Origin: Hymenobacter sp. YIM 151500-1
GTDB taxonomy: Bacteria; Bacteroidota; Bacteroidia; Cytophagales; Hymenobacteraceae
Assembly (NCBI RefSeq): GCF_025979885.1
Contig: NZ_CP110139.1
Location: 2,790,001-2,854,000 of the forward strand
Length of the DNA: 64,000 bases
Direction of reading: 5' to 3'
The stretch's first letter is position 1; every line of letters begins with the position of its first letter. Below, piece after piece: positions 15,350-23,735 of this stretch. A program made the translations under genes and the position numbers. A model generated the notes under the pieces. The model saw only the letters and a program-made list of their open reading frames with translations, searched no databases and was not told the origin of the DNA.

Positions 15350-17539
15350 TTACTGCCACGTCTTCACGAGGCCGAAGTAGAGCAGGCGACGCTGAAAGTA
15401 CACGGGCGTGGCCTGGGTGTAGTCGGGTGAGTAGGTGTAGCGGCTCACGTTGCGGGTGTTCAGCACGTTGCTGAGCACGGCGTAGAGCACCAGGGTGTTG
15501 CCATTGAGGCGGCGCATATATTTGCTGGCCGAGAGGTCGGCGCGAAAGTAGTGGGGCAGCGTGGCCGAGTTGGGCTCGGAATCATAGCGCGGCATGAGGC
15601 GGCCGGTAGCCAAGTCAGGAGTAGCACCCAGCACGGGCGTGAACGGGGCTCCGGCCCGGTACTGCGCAGCGGCCCCCAACTCACCCCACTTACCCGCCAG
15701 GCGGAGGTTGCTTTTGAAAATAAAGGGCAGATGGTAGCGCCGCTGCATCCGGGCCAGCTCCCGCGCGGCGGCATCGGCAGCCCGGAACCGCGGCCGGCTG
15801 GCCCACACGCTGGCCGCCGAGAAGTCGGCGCGCACGTGCGGGCTGAAGGTGCGCTCCACGTACGCTTCCATCCCCACCACCCGTCCCGACACCAGGGCCC
15901 GCTCGTGCTTGGTGTACACGGCAGCGGCCACCACCAGGGCCGGGTGGGTGTGGCTGTAGTCGAGGGCCAGCTGCCGCGTGCGGGTGTGCCGAAACGGAAA
16001 CTGCGGCGCTTCGGGAGCCGTCGTGGCCGTGTACTGCCCACCCGACAGGTTCAGGAACTGGTGGGCGCTCAGGTCGCGGCGCAGGTTGAGCTGGGCGCTG
16101 AGGTAGCCCGGCTGGGCTGGGCGCGGCCGGGCGTTGAGGCGCAGGCCCAGGCCGCTGGTCCAGGGGCCGCGCCGCAGCTTGGTGTACTGATAGGCTTCCC
16201 AAAGCGTGCGGCCCCGCCCAAACGTGGCCGCGTACGTCGGCAGCTCCGGGTCGAGCACGTTGGGCACCACCGGAAACTGCCCGGCCACGCGCTGGCGCCG
16301 CTTGTCGTAGCTCAGGCCCAGGCGGGTCGAGAAGGCGTCGGTCCAATAGCGGCGGTAGTGCAGGGCGGCGTAGGCATCGTGGCCGCGGCGAGCAGTGCGG
16401 TAGCTGCCCACGGCGTCGTGGGTGCGGCGCAGGCTCAAGCCGTGGGCCAGGGAGAGGTCGGCGCGGGGCCAGGCCTGCTCGTAGCTTAGGGTGTAGAAGC
16501 CACGCCGGTTGCGGTACCGGTACAGGTCGTCGAGCGAAGCATCCCGCAGGTGGTAGGCGTACCGCTCGGCAATACCGTAGGCAAAGGCCTTGACGGTGCC
16601 GTACTGGCCAACCTTCGTGGCCAGGTGCAGGCCCCCATCCACGGAGCCCAGGCGCGGGAGCTGCCGAAACGAAGCCGGATTCACGGCCCGCAGCAGCTGG
16701 CCATTCTGCCCGTTGGCGTAGCCTTTCACCATACCCCGCCGCCCCAGCGGCACGCCACCCAGCAGGCCCGAGTTGGCCAGCCCCGCGGAAACCTGTACAA
16801 ACCGGGGCCGAGGCTGCTCGTCGGTGGTGAGGCTGATGAGGCCGGCGCCGGCATTGCCAAACTCCAGGGGCGGGTTGCTGGGAAACACCAGCACCGACTT
16901 CACCAACTCCACACTGAAGATGCCAAACGTGCCTAGGCCGCTGAGCTGGGCAAACTTTACGGCGTCGTACACGGGCACGTTGTTGAGGTAGATGCCGGTC
17001 TGGGCCGGGTCGGAGCCGCGCAGGCTGATGCTGGCCGACTCGTCGGTGTTGGTGGCGGCGGGCAACGTGCGCACGGCCAGCAGCGGGTCGGCCGCCGCCG
17101 AAGGATTGGTCACGATGTGCAGGAAATTCAGCTCCCGCACAATAAAGTCCTCGGCAATGGGGCGCTTGGCCGTCACCTCTACCTGAGCCAGGGTTTGCAC
17201 GTTGGCCGCGGCCAAGCGCACCAGCAGCGGCCCGGCCGGCGGCGCCGTGAGCGGCAGCCGCCACGGCCGGTAGCCCACGTAGCTCACCACCAGGGTATCG
17301 GGCAGGCTACCGGGCGGGCAGGCCAGCGCAAAAGCACCATCGAGGTCGGTAGCTGTGGCGGAGGTGGGCTGGCCGGCCAGGCGCACGGTGGCGCCCAGCA
17401 GCTTTTCGCCCGTCACGTTATCGGCCACGGTGCCGCGCACTTGCCGGGGCGTCTGGCCCAGGGCCGGCCCGCCGAGCAGGCACAGCAGGGCCAGGCCGCG
17501 CAGCCAGGGCCGCCCGCACCAGGAAAAGACAGGATGCAT
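15350..17539 (-). CDS. TonB-dependent outer-membrane receptor
   Basis: This is a 729-residue outer-membrane receptor. After a signal peptide (LALLCLLGGPALG) comes a carboxypeptidase-regulatory-like domain (VRGTVADNVTGEKLLGATVRL), typical of Bacteroidota receptors. The plug domain follows (VEVTAKRP, then ISLRGSDPAQTGIYLNNVPVY), then a beta-barrel ending with aromatic-rich strands (YFQRRLLYFGLVKTWQ). No SusD partner is adjacent, so SusC-type glycan import is unlikely. It is the last gene of a cluster with a TPR-like protein, a winged-helix regulator and two membrane proteins. The substrate is unknown. Confidence 0.9.
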   Translation of the reverse strand: MHPVFSWCGRPWLRGLALLCLLGGPALGQTPRQVRGTVADNVTGEKLLGATVRLAGQPTSATATDLDGAFALACPPGSLPDTLVVSYVGYRPWRLPLTAPPAGPLLVRLAAANVQTLAQVEVTAKRPIAEDFIVRELNFLHIVTNPSAAADPLLAVRTLPAATNTDESASISLRGSDPAQTGIYLNNVPVYDAVKFAQLSGLGTFGIFSVELVKSVLVFPSNPPLEFGNAGAGLISLTTDEQPRPRFVQVSAGLANSGLLGGVPLGRRGMVKGYANGQNGQLLRAVNPASFRQLPRLGSVDGGLHLATKVGQYGTVKAFAYGIAERYAYHLRDASLDDLYRYRNRRGFYTLSYEQAWPRADLSLAHGLSLRRTHDAVGSYRTARRGHDAYAALHYRRYWTDAFSTRLGLSYDKRRQRVAGQFPVVPNVLDPELPTYAATFGRGRTLWEAYQYTKLRRGPWTSGLGLRLNARPRPAQPGYLSAQLNLRRDLSAHQFLNLSGGQYTATTAPEAPQFPFRHTRTRQLALDYSHTHPALVVAAAVYTKHERALVSGRVVGMEAYVERTFSPHVRADFSAASVWASRPRFRAADAAARELARMQRRYHLPFIFKSNLRLAGKWGELGAAAQYRAGAPFTPVLGATPDLATGRLMPRYDSEPNSATLPHYFRADLSASKYMRRLNGNTLVLYAVLSNVLNTRNVSRYTYSPDYTQATPVYFQRRLLYFGLVKTWQ

Positions 17540-17557
17540 GGCTGAAGAAATGTGGCA

Positions 17558-17652
17558 CACGCTTCCGCTTGTGCCGTTCCGAAATGGCTGGTTTCTGCAT
17601 CAGCTCTGTCTACCAAAGCCGCCGGCCGGCAGACAGCACAAGCGGAAGCGTG
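17558..17652. repeat. Perfect 17-bp inverted repeat pair (family H)
   Basis: CACGCTTCCGCTTGTGC (17,558-17,574) and GCACAAGCGGAAGCGTG (17,636-17,652) are exact reverse complements enclosing 61 bp. The pair fills the gap between the TPR-like gene stop and the TonB receptor start, so it may attenuate transcription between them. Confidence 0.65.
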
Positions 17653-17654
17653 GG

Positions 17655-18380
17655 CTACAGCTTTGCTACAAATCCTCTTAGCTGGACGTGGTTCGGGTAC
17701 CTGGCCAGGCCTTCGGTGGCGTACTTGCGGGCCAGGTCCAGGTTGCCCTCGGCCTTGTAGGCCTGGGCCAGGTACCAGTAGGCCTCGGCTTTGCCCCAGC
17801 TGGGGGCATAGGGGTTGGGGTCGGGCTTGTCGGGCAGGCTGATGGCCTTGAGGAAGTGGGCCACCGCTACTTTGCCGCCCCCGTACTGCTTGGGCGTGTA
17901 AAAGTCGTTGATGCCGCGGGCGTAGTGGGCGCGCAGATTGTCGGGCGCCAGGGCCAGGGCTTTTTCGGCGTTTTCCTTTACCGTGCCGGCCTTGAAGGCT
18001 ATAGTCAGGAAAGAGGCAAACTCCAGGTTCAGCCCTTGCAGCAACGACAGCAGGGCGTAGTGCTCGGCCGTCTTGCCGGGCAGGCCGTCGAGCAGCTCGA
18101 TGCCTTTTTCCAGCGCCGCTTCGGCCCGCTGCTTATCCTGGCCGGCGCGGAAGTACAGGTGGTAGTACGCCAAGGCCTCCCAGTAGCTCAGGGTAGGGTT
18201 GGGAGTGCGGGCCCGCAGCCCGGCCAGGCTGCGCACCAGCAGCTGCAGGGAGTCGGCGGGGGTGCGCCAGGTAAGTTTTTGTTGGATGCCCGTCAGCACG
18301 GCGGCCCCACCGGCCTGGCCCATCATTCGGCCGGGCACTAGCACACCCAGCAACAGCAGCAGAAGCAGGTATTTTTTCAT
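17655..18380 (-). CDS. Exported TPR-like protein of unknown function
   Basis: This 241-residue protein has a signal peptide (KKYLLLLLLLGVLVPG). The rest is helical with repeats resembling tetratricopeptides: PTLSYWEALAYYHLYFRAGQ, AEKALALAPDNLRAHYARG and KAEAYWYLAQAYKAEGNLDLARKYATEGLARYPN. Such proteins often scaffold envelope complexes. It lies between the regulator and the TonB receptor on the same strand and may help the receptor. The exact family is not recognised. Confidence 0.8.
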   Translation of the reverse strand: MKKYLLLLLLLGVLVPGRMMGQAGGAAVLTGIQQKLTWRTPADSLQLLVRSLAGLRARTPNPTLSYWEALAYYHLYFRAGQDKQRAEAALEKGIELLDGLPGKTAEHYALLSLLQGLNLEFASFLTIAFKAGTVKENAEKALALAPDNLRAHYARGINDFYTPKQYGGGKVAVAHFLKAISLPDKPDPNPYAPSWGKAEAYWYLAQAYKAEGNLDLARKYATEGLARYPNHVQLRGFVAKL

Positions 18381-18483
18381 GGCGAATCAGCAAAAGAATG
18401 AGGTGAGAAAAAGGCAAGGCGGAGCCCGACCGGCCGTTTTCGTCGGCCAGCAGAGCTGTTAATCAGGCAGAGAAATGAGTGCC

Positions 18484-18774
18484 CTATTCGGGCTTGAGGT
18501 AGCGTTGCAGGGCCGCCACGTAGGCCTCAAAAGCGGCCACGCCCGCGGGCGTAATGGCGCAGCGCGTGAGTGGGTAGGAGCCGCTGAACTCCTTGGTCAG
18601 GGTGAGGTAGCCGGCATCTTTCAGCTTAGTAAGCTGGGCGCTCAGGTTGCCGGCGGTGGCGCCAGTCTTCTCTTTCAGAAAGTTGAATTCGGCTTCCCGC
18701 ACGCTAATCAGCAGGCTCATTACCGCCAACCGCAGCTGGGAGTGCAGCAGCGGGTCGAGGTCCTCAAATGGCAC
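18484..18774 (-). CDS. Winged-helix transcriptional regulator (HTH_34-like)
   Basis: This is a DNA-binding protein of about 96 residues beginning PFEDLDPLLHSQLRLAVMSLL. The winged helix covers VREAEFNFLKEKTGATAGNLSAQLTKLKDAGYLTLTKEF, and the wing ends TRCAITPAGVAAFEAYVAAL. The proposed GTG start at 18,774 (18,780 is also GTG) makes it overlap the upstream membrane-protein gene by about 11 bases, implying translational coupling. An ATG/longer frame begins at 18,816 but runs deep into that gene. It probably represses its own operon; a palindrome lies in the operon promoter. Confidence 0.85.
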   Translation of the reverse strand: MPFEDLDPLLHSQLRLAVMSLLISVREAEFNFLKEKTGATAGNLSAQLTKLKDAGYLTLTKEFSGSYPLTRCAITPAGVAAFEAYVAALQRYLKPE

Positions 18775-19360
18775 GGCCACGGCGGTATTGGTTTTTGAGC
18801 AAATGCCCTGGTACAATGTAGCTCACCAGCACGGCCGCCGCCACCAGCAGCAGCTGCACGTCGAAGCTGACGAGAAAGGCCGCCGTGGCCAGCACCCAGC
18901 AGGCCGCCCCGCCCCACACCAGCGGCCGAAACCGCAGGGCCGTGCCCGTGGCAAACGTGCCCAGACCGTACAGGGCAATGATAAGCGGGTAGGCCAGGGC
19001 CCAGCTTTGCACGATGCCCACGCCAATCAGCATCAGCATCAGCACCCCAAACCCCGCCCACAGGCCCACCATAAAGTCGCCCAGGGCGGTGCGCCGGCCT
19101 TGCTCCCGCTTGCTGCGCCGGGCTCCGTGCACGAAGGCCAGCACCGTACCCAGCCCCATAAGCACCGGCCAGGCCAGCCAGGGCATGGCATAATTGGTCT
19201 GAAGCAGGCCGTAGTGCACCAGGGCCGCCACCAGCACCAGCCAGCCCCATAGCAACAGGTCGTAGGAATTGTCGCTCAGGTCCTGCTTGGCCTCCTGTAT
19301 CATCTGCTGAATCAGGGCCAGGCTTTCCGGGGCCGACAAAGGTTTTTCGGGGGTTTCCAT
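18764..19360 (-). CDS. Integral membrane protein, regulator-associated
   Basis: This 198-residue protein has a soluble start (METPEKPLSAPESLALIQQMIQEAKQD) and about five or six membrane helices (LLLWGWLVLVAALVHYGLL, PWLAWPVLMGLGTVLAFV, and on to LLLVAAAVLVSYIVPGHLL). It resembles the upstream 19,440 protein in helix order and in the ending SYxVPGxxL, so the two appear to be paralogs. Membrane proteins cotranscribed with winged-helix regulators are common in Bacteroidota. The function is unknown. Confidence 0.8.
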   Translation of the reverse strand: METPEKPLSAPESLALIQQMIQEAKQDLSDNSYDLLLWGWLVLVAALVHYGLLQTNYAMPWLAWPVLMGLGTVLAFVHGARRSKREQGRRTALGDFMVGLWAGFGVLMLMLIGVGIVQSWALAYPLIIALYGLGTFATGTALRFRPLVWGGAACWVLATAAFLVSFDVQLLLVAAAVLVSYIVPGHLLKNQYRRGRAI

Positions 19361-19439
19361 GAAATGAGGTGGTGAGGAAATGAGGTGATGGGGTGAAAAG
19401 AAGAGGCGGTAGCCGAGCCTCGGCTGCAGCAGCACCCGC

Positions 19440-20069
19440 CTACTGCTTGCCTGCGACTTGCGTATCGAGGAAGTTTCGGCGGCGCTTGCCGGCCGCTGCC
19501 CACAGCCGATAGCCGGGCACTACGTAGCTGGCCAGCATGGCCGCGGCAATGAACAGCAGCTGCGTATCGGCAGGTACCGCGGCAGCGGCAGCCCCCAGCA
19601 GCCCGCACACCACGCCGCCCACTTGCAGCGGCCCAAAATGCAGCACCCGGCCCGCAGCCACGGTGGTGAGGCCGTACAGCCCCAGCATGAGCGGGTGCGC
19701 GTTTTGCCAGCCAATAAAAGGAGCGCACCCCAGGGCCAGGAGCATAATGAGCAGAAAGCTCTTTTGCAGCAGGCGCAGCGTAGCGTCGGCGGACGTAGCG
19801 CCTGCCACACCCTGCTGCCGCAGCTGCCGGTCCCGGATGCTGAGCACCACGGCCATGGCGGGCATTAGCACCACCCACGTCAGCCAGGGCGCTGCAAAGC
19901 CGCGGTGCTCCAGCGTGTACTGGCCCAGGGCGGCCACTACGGTCACGCCGCCCCGCACTAGGTAGCGGAAGGCATAGGCCCGCAGGCTGGCGGCTGTAGG
20001 TAGCTCGGGCTGGCAGGTTGCAGCGGCAACGGAGGCCGGACGCAGAGCGAGACTGGGTAGCGTTTTCAT
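19440..20069 (-). CDS. Integral membrane protein, paralog of the next gene
   Basis: This 209-residue membrane protein starts MKTLPSLALRPA. Several hydrophobic helices are visible (YLVRGGVTVVAALGQYTL, APWLTWVVLMPAMAVVLSI, LLIMLLALGCAPFIGW, LLFIAAAMLASYVVPGYRL). The end SYVVPGYRLW matches SYIVPGHLLK of the 18,764 protein. The promoter at 20,108-20,139 would start RNA near 20,100, which excludes the longest frame (20,114) and leaves 20,069 or 20,090 as starts. It heads the regulator/receptor cluster. Confidence 0.72.
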   Translation of the reverse strand: MKTLPSLALRPASVAAATCQPELPTAASLRAYAFRYLVRGGVTVVAALGQYTLEHRGFAAPWLTWVVLMPAMAVVLSIRDRQLRQQGVAGATSADATLRLLQKSFLLIMLLALGCAPFIGWQNAHPLMLGLYGLTTVAAGRVLHFGPLQVGGVVCGLLGAAAAAVPADTQLLFIAAAMLASYVVPGYRLWAAAGKRRRNFLDTQVAGKQ

Positions 20070-20107
20070 GGTGGCAGTCGATGATGACATGAAGCAGTGG
20101 AGTGATA

Positions 20108-20139
20108 CAAACATAAACTAGTTTATAATACAAACCAAA
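20108..20139 (-). promoter_or_regulatory. Bacteroidota promoter with palindromic operator in spacer
   Basis: On the minus strand TTTG (20,139-20,136), a 20-bp spacer and TATGTTTG (20,115-20,108) fit the TTTG - 19/20 - TAnnTTTG consensus. A perfect 14-bp palindrome, ATAAACTAGTTTAT (20,113-20,126), covers part of the spacer and the edge of the -7 box. A dimeric regulator bound there would block RNA polymerase. The winged-helix protein at 18,484 is the obvious candidate. Confidence 0.7.
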
Positions 20140-20348
20140 TTACGCTGCAAACTATTTTTACTGCCACCAGGCCACCGACTTGGAAAAGGTTTCAGCAGGG
20201 CATTTCTCCTCACGCAGGGCAGTGGTCTGAGCCGGCGGCCTTGCGCCCGGCGCGGCTGCAAAAGCCCTTTGGCTCACGCTGCCCGGCTGGATTTCTTGTA
20301 TCTTTAAAGCAAAAAGCCGGTTTCCCTCCCACTTCAACTTGCACCTGC

Positions 20349-21632
20349 ATGAGCACTACGCTGCGCCTTATTGTGATGAGTTTCCTTCAGTTTTTCATCT
20401 GGGGGTCCTGGCTTATCACCATTGGCGCTTACTGGTTTCAAACCAAGGAATGGTCAGGGGCCCAGTTTGGCGCCATCTTCTCGACCATGGGCATTGCGGC
20501 CATCTTTATGCCTTCCCTCATGGGCATCCTGGCCGATAAGTACATCAACGCCGAAAAGCTCTACGGCCTGCTGCATATCCTGGGCGGCATCGTGCTGTGC
20601 ATCGTCCCCACCGTCGACAATCCGGCCATGATGTTCTGGGTGATGCTGCTGAACATGATTTTCTACATGCCCACGCTGGCTTTGTCCATTGCCGTGTCGT
20701 ACTCGGTGCTGAAAAGTGAAGGCCTCGATGTGGTGAAAGATTACCCGCCCATCCGCGTGTGGGGCACCATCGGCTTTATCGTGGCCATGTGGACGGTCAG
20801 CTTGCTGGGGCTCGAAAAATCGGCCAGCCAGTTCTACGTAGCGGCCGGCGCGGCCCTGGTGCTCGGCCTGTACTCCTTTACGATGCCCGCCTGCCCGCCG
20901 CCCTCGAAAAACGCGCCCAGCCGCTCGTTGGTCGATGCCCTGGGGCTGAAGTCGTTTGCCCTGCTGCGCGACTCGAAAATGGCCATTTTCTTCGTGTTTG
21001 CTCTACTGCTGGGGGCCGCCTTGCAGCTCACCAATGCCTACGGCGACACCTTCCTGCACGACTTTGCCAACGTGCCGCAGTACAAAGACACGCTGGCCGT
21101 GCAGTACCCAGCCATCATCATGTCCATCTCCCAGATATCGGAGACGCTGTTTATTCTGGCCATTCCGTTCTTTCTGAAGCGGTTCGGCATCAAGCAGGTC
21201 ATGTTTTTCAGCATGATTGCCTGGGTGCTGCGGTTTGGCTTGTTTGCCTACGGCAACCCCGGCGACGGCCTCTGGATGATTGTTCTGTCGTGCATTGTGT
21301 ACGGCATGGCGTTCGACTTCTTCAATATCTCCGGCTCGCTGTTCGTCGAAACCCAGACCGACCCCTCCATCCGCGCCAGCGCCCAGGGTTTGTTTATGAT
21401 GATGACCAACGGCTTCGGGGCCGTGCTGGGCTCCTCCGTGAGCGGCATCGTTATCGAGAAATACTTCACCTACGCCGACCAAAGCAAGAACTGGCCCGGC
21501 ATCTGGACGGCATTTGCCTTGTATGCGCTGATTATAGCCGTACTGTTTATTGTGCTTTTCAAGCACAAGCACAATCCGCAGCCCAGCCAGAGCGTACACC
21601 CGGAGCCGCTGCTTTCCACCGAAAAGGCCTGA
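20349..21632 (+). CDS. MFS permease, NupG/XapB nucleoside:H+ symporter-like
   Basis: This 427-residue inner-membrane transporter has about 12 membrane helices. It shares the pattern of the permease at 144: FLQFFIWGSWLITIGAYW near the start, YPPIRVWGTIGFIVAMW, and GMAFDFFNISGSLFVETQTD with QGLFMMMTNGFGAVLGS near the end. It probably imports a nucleoside or related sugar compound with protons. No catabolic gene is adjacent. The start at 20,349 is the family N-terminus; the upstream in-frame region is not membrane-like. Confidence 0.85.
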   Translation: MSTTLRLIVMSFLQFFIWGSWLITIGAYWFQTKEWSGAQFGAIFSTMGIAAIFMPSLMGILADKYINAEKLYGLLHILGGIVLCIVPTVDNPAMMFWVMLLNMIFYMPTLALSIAVSYSVLKSEGLDVVKDYPPIRVWGTIGFIVAMWTVSLLGLEKSASQFYVAAGAALVLGLYSFTMPACPPPSKNAPSRSLVDALGLKSFALLRDSKMAIFFVFALLLGAALQLTNAYGDTFLHDFANVPQYKDTLAVQYPAIIMSISQISETLFILAIPFFLKRFGIKQVMFFSMIAWVLRFGLFAYGNPGDGLWMIVLSCIVYGMAFDFFNISGSLFVETQTDPSIRASAQGLFMMMTNGFGAVLGSSVSGIVIEKYFTYADQSKNWPGIWTAFALYALIIAVLFIVLFKHKHNPQPSQSVHPEPLLSTEKA

Positions 21633-21655
21633 GTAGCCCTGCGCAATTCTAGTAA

Positions 21656-21694
21656 TGCGCCCCTGCTGTCCTCTTCCTGGATGGTAGGGGCGCA
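21656..21694 (+). terminator. Hairpin after permease gene
   Basis: A perfect 9-bp stem, TGCGCCCCT (21,656-21,664) and AGGGGCGCA (21,686-21,694), with a 21-base loop lies 23 bp after the stop codon. 'ctgttta' follows. It could be a weak terminator. Confidence 0.4.
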
Positions 21695-21863
21695 CTGTTT
21701 ATGCACGAATACTCCGCCCTTGGTACAAGCCAAACGTGCCCTGCTTGAGCCATTGTGAAGCTGCTCCGGGCATTGTATACCCTCCGTTTTGCTTTATGCA
21801 GGGGTGAAACGACGAATACCAAGCGACTCACCGTTTTTCTCTATCTATGCAGAAAGCTTTACC

Positions 21864-22979
21864 ATGTTGAAAAATTATTCTTCTATCGTTTCTTCACCTG
21901 CTGCTGTTCCGGGCCTGGCGCCCATGTTTGATACGGCGTTTTATTTCCAGCCAGTCAGCTATTTCTACCAGTGCTACGGCAAGCTGCCGCGCCGCCTCAA
22001 CTTCCAGCTGGCCGGCAAGGAGGCTCGCCAGACCCTGCTGGAGCAGCTGGCCCCGCACTACGACCTCGACGCGGCCACCGTGGTGCACACGCAGTCCTAT
22101 GAAAAGGCCGGCGAGGGCCCCGAAACCCTGACTACGGCCCTGCTGCTGGCCCCGGAACTGCTGCTGCTCTTCGGCGACCGGAGCGGCTACGGCGACCGAG
22201 GCGCCTTTGTGTTCTACTCCCCCGAAACCGACCCGGACGAGCTAGCCCGCGTGACGGGCATCTTGCAGGGCTTGCTGGATGTGGGTGAGCAGGAGCGCCA
22301 CCGCATCCATGTGCTGCGCCTGGCCTTCAACGACCTGGAGTTTACGCCCCTGAGCATCAAGATTCCGGAGCTGGACCTGAGCAGCCACTACAACGACGAC
22401 CTGCTGCCCGTGCACGATACCATTGTGCATCGTCTGCGCCAGCCCCAGGACAAGGGCATTGTGATTTTGCACGGGCAGCCAGGCACGGGCAAAACCAGCT
22501 ACATCCGCCACCTCTGCGGCCTCACCGACAAGCCCAAGCTGTTCATTCCGCCCAACCTGGCCGCGCGCATCGCCGACCCGGAGTTTATCAACCTGCTGCA
22601 CGATAACACCAACTCGGTGCTGCTCATTGAAGACGCCGAGGAGTTGCTGCTCAAGCGCGACGGCGGCCGGGGCGGCAGTGCCGTCAGCAACCTGCTTAAC
22701 CTCTCCGACGGCCTACTGGCCGACTGCTTCCACATCCAGATTGTGTGCACCTTCAACACCGATCTGGCCCGCATCGACAGCGCCCTGCTGCGCAAAGGCC
22801 GCCTTATTGCAGCCTACCATTTTCAGCCCTTGGCCCAGGACAAAGCCCAGGCCCTGGCCACCTCCCTCGGCCAAACCGAGCCCGTTACCAGCCCCCTGGC
22901 CCTGGCCGACATCTACAACCGCGACGCCCCGCGCTTCGACTCTTCTGCCGTTAGCACTCGCATCGGTTTCAGCCGCTAA
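21864..22979 (+). CDS. AAA+ family ATPase
   Basis: This is a 371-residue cytoplasmic ATPase. The N-terminal ~190 residues have no recognised domain. The AAA core has Walker A G204-QPGTGKT-211, Walker B VLLIEDAEELL (about 252-262), a sensor-1-like VCTFNTDLARID, and arginine-containing ALLRKGRLIAAYHF. The layout resembles Bcs1/CDC48-type AAA proteins rather than helicases. It has no partner gene on either side and ends at a strong terminator. The substrate is unknown. Confidence 0.82.
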   Translation: MLKNYSSIVSSPAAVPGLAPMFDTAFYFQPVSYFYQCYGKLPRRLNFQLAGKEARQTLLEQLAPHYDLDAATVVHTQSYEKAGEGPETLTTALLLAPELLLLFGDRSGYGDRGAFVFYSPETDPDELARVTGILQGLLDVGEQERHRIHVLRLAFNDLEFTPLSIKIPELDLSSHYNDDLLPVHDTIVHRLRQPQDKGIVILHGQPGTGKTSYIRHLCGLTDKPKLFIPPNLAARIADPEFINLLHDNTNSVLLIEDAEELLLKRDGGRGGSAVSNLLNLSDGLLADCFHIQIVCTFNTDLARIDSALLRKGRLIAAYHFQPLAQDKAQALATSLGQTEPVTSPLALADIYNRDAPRFDSSAVSTRIGFSR

Positions 22980-23032
22980 AGTTTAAGTTTAGTATAAAAC
23001 TGGTCTAAAATCAGTCTATACAAAGCATACAA

Positions 23033-23070
23033 AAAACCCGCCGTACACTGCGTACGGCGGGTTTTGTTGT
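23033..23070 (+). terminator. Rho-independent terminator
   Basis: A perfect 13-bp stem, AAACCCGCCGTAC / GTACGGCGGGTTT, with a 5-base loop has A-rich and T-rich flanks (AAAAAA before, TTTTGTTGT after). It ends the AAA+ gene and could work in both directions. Confidence 0.85.
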
Positions 23071-23072
23071 AA

Positions 23073-23167
23073 TTAGACATGAGATGGTGAGAGGTGAGAA
23101 GTGAGATTTTGTTCTAGTAGCTCAGTTTTGTCAGACTAGAACAACGTCTCACCTCTCACTTCTTCAC
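23073..23167. repeat. Family E inverted repeat (GTGAGAGGTGAGAAG type)
   Basis: The left arm (about 23,088-23,116, GTGAGAGGTGAGAAGTGAGA) and right arm (23,136-23,167) are imperfect inverted copies, both ending at a CTAG/TTGTTCTAG word. Related words occur at about 10,259, 29,003, 32,339 and 60,133. It fills the gap between the AAA+ and ndk stop codons. Confidence 0.5.
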
Positions 23168-23587
23168 CTAAAACTGCTCATCGGCGGTGAAGAAGAAGCT
23201 GCCTTCGATTTGGGCATTTTCGTCGGAGTCGGAGCCGTGCACAGCGTTGGCCTCGATGCTTTTGGCATACTTCTTTCGGATAGTGCCTTCGGCAGCTTGG
23301 GCCGGGTTGGTGGCGCCAATCAAGGTGCGGAAGTCGGCCACGGCGTTGTCTTTCTCCAGAATAGCGGCCACAATGGGGCCCGACGACATATACTGTACCA
23401 GGTCGCCGAAGAAGGGACGCTCCTTGTGTACGGCGTAAAACTGGCCGGCCCGCTCTTCGGTCAGGCGCGTTTTCTTGAGGGCTACGATGCGGAAGCCACC
23501 TTCCTCAATCATGTGCAGGATGCCACCAATGTGGTTTTCCTGAGTGGCATCGGGCTTGATCATTGTGAACGTGCGGTTCGTGGCCAT
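23168..23587 (-). CDS. ndk: Nucleoside diphosphate kinase
   Basis: This 139-residue enzyme transfers phosphate from ATP to other nucleoside diphosphates. The start [20 protein letters not shown] carries the Lys of the ATP site. The catalytic His is in [20 protein letters not shown], the NDK signature. The length is normal. A TACTTTTG -7-like box lies about 50 bp upstream. It is divergent from nrnA. Confidence 0.96.
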   Translation of the reverse strand: MATNRTFTMIKPDATQENHIGGILHMIEEGGFRIVALKKTRLTEERAGQFYAVHKERPFFGDLVQYMSSGPIVAAILEKDNAVADFRTLIGATNPAQAAEGTIRKKYAKSIEANAVHGSDSDENAQIEGSFFFTADEQF

Positions 23588-23637
23588 GCGGAGTCGTCTA
23601 TGGGTTAAGTTGAGTTGAAAGCAGCTGTTTGCGGCCG

Positions 23638-23645
23638 CAAAAGTA
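23638..23645 (-). promoter_or_regulatory. -7-like box TACTTTTG upstream of ndk
   Basis: The minus strand reads TACTTTTG, matching TAnnTTTG, about 50 bp before the ndk start. No clear -33 TTG is present at 19-20 bp, so the call is tentative. Confidence 0.35.
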
Positions 23646-23735
23646 GAGGTAGAATGCGAGAAACGCGGTTAGAATGTGATTAGAATGCGCGGAATGTGGT
23701 TGGAATGTGCGGAATGTGAAAATGAGGCTGTTTAG

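Noticed and set aside
15690..17264. 524-residue frame overlapping the TonB receptor in another frame
   Set aside because: It is Arg/Pro/Ala/Gly-rich out-of-frame reading of the receptor gene; the receptor frame has signal, plug and barrel features.
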